Below, piece by piece: positions 61,451-64,000 of a DNA stretch of 64,000 bases. Numbering within the stretch: the stretch's first letter is position 1; each line of letters starts with the position of its first letter. The DNA is from Magnetospirillum sp. 15-1 (GTDB lineage Bacteria; Pseudomonadota; Alphaproteobacteria; Rhodospirillales; Magnetospirillaceae). The notes beneath the pieces are model-generated. The model was given only the letters and a program-made list of their open reading frames with translations, was not told where the DNA came from and did not search any database. The DNA lies in contig NZ_FXXN01000026.1 of NCBI RefSeq assembly GCF_900184795.1, positions 440,064 to 504,063 on the forward strand. Direction: 5' to 3'. A program made the position numbers and the translations under genes.

Positions 61451-62236
61451 TCAGCAGCCGCGCCACACCGGCTGGCGCTTTTCCAGGAAGGCGTCGATGC
61501 CCTCGGCGGCATCCATGGCCAGCATGTTCTCGGTCATCACCTGCGAGGCATGGGCATAGGCGTCGTCCAGGCCCATCTCCAACTGGCGATAGAACGCCTC
61601 CTTGCCCACCTTGAGGGTATAGGGCGACTTGGCGGCGATCAGCCCGGCCATCTCGGCGACGGCACCGTCCAGCGCCTCGGCGGGCACCACGCGGTTGACC
61701 AGCCCCCACCGCTCGGCCGTGGCGGCATCGACCGGCACTCCCGACAGCAGCATCTCCATGGCCTGCTTGCGCCCCACGGCGCGGGACAGGGCCACCATGG
61801 GGGTCGAGCAGAACAGCCCGATATTGACCCCCGGCGCGGCGAATTTGGCATCGGTCGAGGCATAGGCCAGATCGCAACTGGCCACCAGCTGGCAGCCGGC
61901 CGCCGTCGCCATGGCATGGACCTTGGCGATGACCGGCTGGGGCAGGCGCACCACGGCGGTCATCACCCGCGAGCACAGGGCGAACACCGCCGCCACCTCG
62001 TCGCGGCCGGTCAGGGCGCGCATTTCCTTGAGATCGTGCCCGGCGCAGAAGGCGGGACCAGCGGAGGCCAGCACCACCACCTTGACCGAGGCATCGGCGG
62101 CGATGGCGGCCAGGGCCTTTTCCAGCTCGGTCATCAGCGCCACCGACAGGGCATTGCGCGCCGCCGGACGGTTGAGCGTCAGGGTGGCGATACCGCCCGC
62201 GTCACGACGCGTCAGGATGGGGTCGACCTCGGACAT
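61451..62236 (-). CDS. Enoyl-CoA hydratase/isomerase family protein
   Basis: This 261-residue crotonase-fold protein has NRPAARNALSVALM (about 18-31), the oxyanion-hole stretch AGHDLKEM (about 68-75) and VNIGLFCSTPMVALSRAVG near 134-152. The acidic residues at catalytic positions are partly replaced (GLFCSTP where many hydratases have an acidic residue), so an isomerase or atypical lyase role is possible. It stands alone, divergent from the thioesterase gene. Confidence 0.9.
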   Translation of the reverse strand: MSEVDPILTRRDAGGIATLTLNRPAARNALSVALMTELEKALAAIAADASVKVVVLASAGPAFCAGHDLKEMRALTGRDEVAAVFALCSRVMTAVVRLPQPVIAKVHAMATAAGCQLVASCDLAYASTDAKFAAPGVNIGLFCSTPMVALSRAVGRKQAMEMLLSGVPVDAATAERWGLVNRVVPAEALDGAVAEMAGLIAAKSPYTLKVGKEAFYRQLEMGLDDAYAHASQVMTENMLAMDAAEGIDAFLEKRQPVWRGC

Positions 62237-62306
62237 ACCAAACCTCCCTTGCCATCTCCGGCGAAAATCCCGGACACTGGTCGGACCACTTTAGTCCGGA
62301 GCCCCA

Positions 62307-62717
62307 ATGTCCGCCATCTCTCCCGAACAGTTCAACGTCCTGCTGATGGAAAAGCTGCCCATGGCCCGCGATCTGGCCATCCGGGCCGAAAGCATCGGCA
62401 AGGGCACCGCCCGCCTGCTCATGCCGTTCGGGCCGCACCTGACCCGGCCGGTGGACGTGGTCTGCGGTCCGGCCCTGATGACCCTGGCCGACGTGGCGCT
62501 CTATGCCGCCGTGCTGTCGGCCATCGGCCAGCAGGAGATGGCGGTGACCAGCAATCTCAACATCAGCTTCCTGCGCAAGGCCGAGCGCTGCGACATCATC
62601 GCCGAGGCCAGCTTGCTCAAGCTGGGCCGCCGTCTCGCCATGGGCGCGGTGGAGCTGATCGCGGCGGGCAGCGACGAACTGGTCGCCCATGTCACCGCCA
62701 CCTACGCCATTCCGTGA
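62307..62717 (+). CDS. PaaI-type hotdog thioesterase
   Basis: This 136-residue hotdog-fold protein has VCGPALMTLADVALYAAVL (about 49-67, containing the catalytic aspartate), TSNLNISFLRKAERCDIIAEASLLKLGRR (read as two strands) and AHVTATYAIP at the end. It would cleave acyl-CoA esters. It is divergent from the enoyl-CoA hydratase gene, so both may work on fatty or aromatic acyl-CoA. Confidence 0.88.
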   Translation: MSAISPEQFNVLLMEKLPMARDLAIRAESIGKGTARLLMPFGPHLTRPVDVVCGPALMTLADVALYAAVLSAIGQQEMAVTSNLNISFLRKAERCDIIAEASLLKLGRRLAMGAVELIAAGSDELVAHVTATYAIP

Positions 62718-62748
62718 TACGGAGAATGATCTCCGCCCCCGGCTTCCG

Positions 62749-63543
62749 TCAGGGCAGGATGATCGCCACCACGGCCTCGGCGATGCGACGGGGACGCTCG
62801 TCGATGCCGCTCAGCTTGACCTCGCCGGGGCGGGGATCGATCTCGGCGATCTTGTTGCCCCGCTCCACCGGCACCCCGTCATGGGTCAGGCCGCGCACGA
62901 TACCGTCGAAGGGCGCCGCGACCACCGCGTCGCCGATGCGGGCCACCACCTCGCCGGCCCTGACCCGCTGGCCGATGGCCGCCTCGGCCCGCAGGATTCC
63001 GGCGATGGGGGCATAGCGGAAACGGGAGCGGGCCTGCCCCAGCACGGCGCGCGGCTCACCCGCCAGTTTGAGGGTCGCGCCGCTGCGCACCACCCGCCCC
63101 AGTTGCTCCCACGAGGTTTCCACCGCCACGTCCACGTTGACGCCCACGGTACAGCCCGGCCCCATGCCCACCACCAGCGGCGCCAGCCCCCGTTGCGGCT
63201 CGGGCGCCTGCTGCTTGTTCATGCGGGCATCCACCAGCACCGCCCAGGACCGGGCGGCGACGGCCACCGCAAAGTCCATGGCCAGCAGCGGAATTTCGCC
63301 GCCGGCCCAGGAGCGCCCGATGGCGCCGGGATCGTCGAGACGGCGGGCCAGCAGCCCCTCGAACGCGGCCTCGCCGTGAAAGAAGGCATCGGAAAAGGCC
63401 ATGCGGCGGCGGATGGCGATGGGCGGGCGGGAGGATTGCAGCGCCACCCGGCAACCACCCCGCACCAGATGGCAGGCGATGGCCGAGGCGATCTCGCCAC
63501 TGCCGCGGATCAGGATTTCGAGGGGCGGAGGATCAATGCTCAC
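62749..63543 (-). CDS. YqeB/EF2563 family molybdenum-hydroxylase accessory protein
   Basis: This 264-residue protein begins LEILIRGSGEIASAIACHLV, a nucleotide-binding-like loop, and includes PIAIRRRMAFSDAFFHGEAA (about 40-59), the stretch APLVVGMGPGCTVGVNVDVAVET (about 120-142) and a C-terminal domain with IGDAVVAAPFDGIVRGL. This is the pattern of the YqeB family, which I know from selenium-dependent molybdenum hydroxylase gene sets. No hydroxylase is visible here. It overlaps the TetR gene by 11 bases and is read from the same strand, so the regulator probably controls it. Confidence 0.75.
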   Translation of the reverse strand: MSIDPPPLEILIRGSGEIASAIACHLVRGGCRVALQSSRPPIAIRRRMAFSDAFFHGEAAFEGLLARRLDDPGAIGRSWAGGEIPLLAMDFAVAVAARSWAVLVDARMNKQQAPEPQRGLAPLVVGMGPGCTVGVNVDVAVETSWEQLGRVVRSGATLKLAGEPRAVLGQARSRFRYAPIAGILRAEAAIGQRVRAGEVVARIGDAVVAAPFDGIVRGLTHDGVPVERGNKIAEIDPRPGEVKLSGIDERPRRIAEAVVAIILP

Positions 63544-64000
63544 GGGGCCCCATCAACCCGCCCAGCACCTGATCGGAATAGATGGCGATGACCTGTTCCT
63601 TGGTCAGGCGGCCGTGGGGCCGGAACCAGGTGCAGACACCGGTCAGCATGCTGAGAATGCCATAGGCGGCGACGCGGGTATCGCCGCAGCGGAACAGCCC
63701 GGCCGCCTCGCCCTGCTCGAGAATGTCGATCAGCCGGCGTTCGTAACGCCGGCGCAAGGTGACGATCTCTTCGTAGTGATTGGGTTCCAGGCTGCGCAAC
63801 TCCGAGGCGCCGATGAACACCTCGCGCTTGCGCACAATGTGGTAGGTGACGTGAAACGCCACGAAGGCGCGCAGGCGCCCCTCGGCCCCCAGCCCGTCCA
63901 CCGCCGCCATGGCCGCGTCGAACTGCAGGAACAGCTCGTCCATATGGGCGCGGATCAGGTCGTAGAGCAGGTCTTCCTTGGTGCTGATGTGGTTATAGAG
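63533..64000 (-). CDS. TetR-family regulator, N-terminus beyond the window end
   Basis: The frame runs off base 64000, so only about 155 residues are visible. At the edge it reads LYNHISTKEDLLYDLIRAH, the end of the TetR helix-turn-helix domain. The rest is the helical ligand-binding domain, with a histidine- and arginine-rich patch (FHVTYHIVRKREVF). The visible ATG at 63943 is internal. It lies upstream of, and overlaps by 11 bases, the YqeB-like gene. Confidence 0.9.
   Translation of the reverse strand, partial: LYNHISTKEDLLYDLIRAHMDELFLQFDAAMAAVDGLGAEGRLRAFVAFHVTYHIVRKREVFIGASELRSLEPNHYEEIVTLRRRYERRLIDILEQGEAAGLFRCGDTRVAAYGILSMLTGVCTWFRPHGRLTKEQVIAIYSDQVLGGLMGPREH

Overview
This 64 kb window is GC-rich chromosomal DNA from an alphaproteobacterium. 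I infer Rhodospirillales, probably close to Magnetospirillum. The grounds are the gene repertoire (reduced-sulfur oxidation genes, multidomain chemoreceptors, two hemerythrins, many membrane-linked sensor kinases) and an alphaproteobacterial type of dispersed palindromic repeat. I recognise no magnetosome genes, tRNA, rRNA or CRISPR array.

Layout. 1-2937: the end of a molybdopterin oxidoreductase, its iron-sulfur subunit and a membrane anchor, resembling the sulfite-oxidising SoeABC complex. 2975-3421: two small unknown genes on the minus strand. 3692-10045: a compact plus-strand operon for TonB-dependent uptake (DUF2946-like protein, outer-membrane receptor, His/Cys-rich secreted beta-propeller, frameshifted TonB, ExbB, two ExbD), probably for a metal. 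10052-22029: a TauE/SafE exporter, a PAS-MCP-PilZ receptor with an extra C-terminal sensor domain, two histidine kinases, rplM-rpsI, a DnaJ-class protein and a 17 kDa-type lipoprotein. 22131-32561: mostly housekeeping and metabolism (pdxH, CDF exporter, AlgH, two c-type cytochromes, CBS protein, SDR, S41 protease, RNase R).

32.7-40.0 kb is a mobile island of about 7.3 kb inserted into the first codons of ettA. The upstream junction keeps ettA codons 1-10 followed by a premature stop. The downstream junction supplies a synonymous but differently spelled set of the same ten codons with a new ribosome-binding site, so EttA (40016-41695) is restored. The island holds an N-terminally short tyrosine integrase, a series of short hairpins, a HipBA toxin-antitoxin module with palindromic operators, a UvrD-helicase remnant, two AT-rich unknown genes, broken conjugation genes including a VirD4/TraG fragment, and a TIGR02391 (Ymh, HEPN-like) protein. 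Matching direct repeats at both ends look like integrase arm sites. This is the most unusual part of the window.

41.7-64.0 kb returns to the core genome: CBS protein, hemerythrins, low-molecular-weight phosphatase, sirtuin CobB, tandem kup potassium transporters, a Uup-type ABC-F protein, EamA transporter, amidase, a sulfur cluster (TusA-like, YeeE/YedE, SoxYZ), a NIT-domain chemoreceptor with a STAS protein, enoyl-CoA hydratase, thioesterase, a YqeB-type molybdenum-hydroxylase accessory protein and the start of a TetR regulator cut by the window end.

Functionally, Soe at the left and TusA/YeeE/SoxYZ at the right point to use of sulfite, thiosulfate or persulfide as electron sources. The chemoreceptors, PilZ domain and kinases point to motility tuned by redox, nitrate and c-di-GMP. 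All calls come from reading the sequence; no database search was run.
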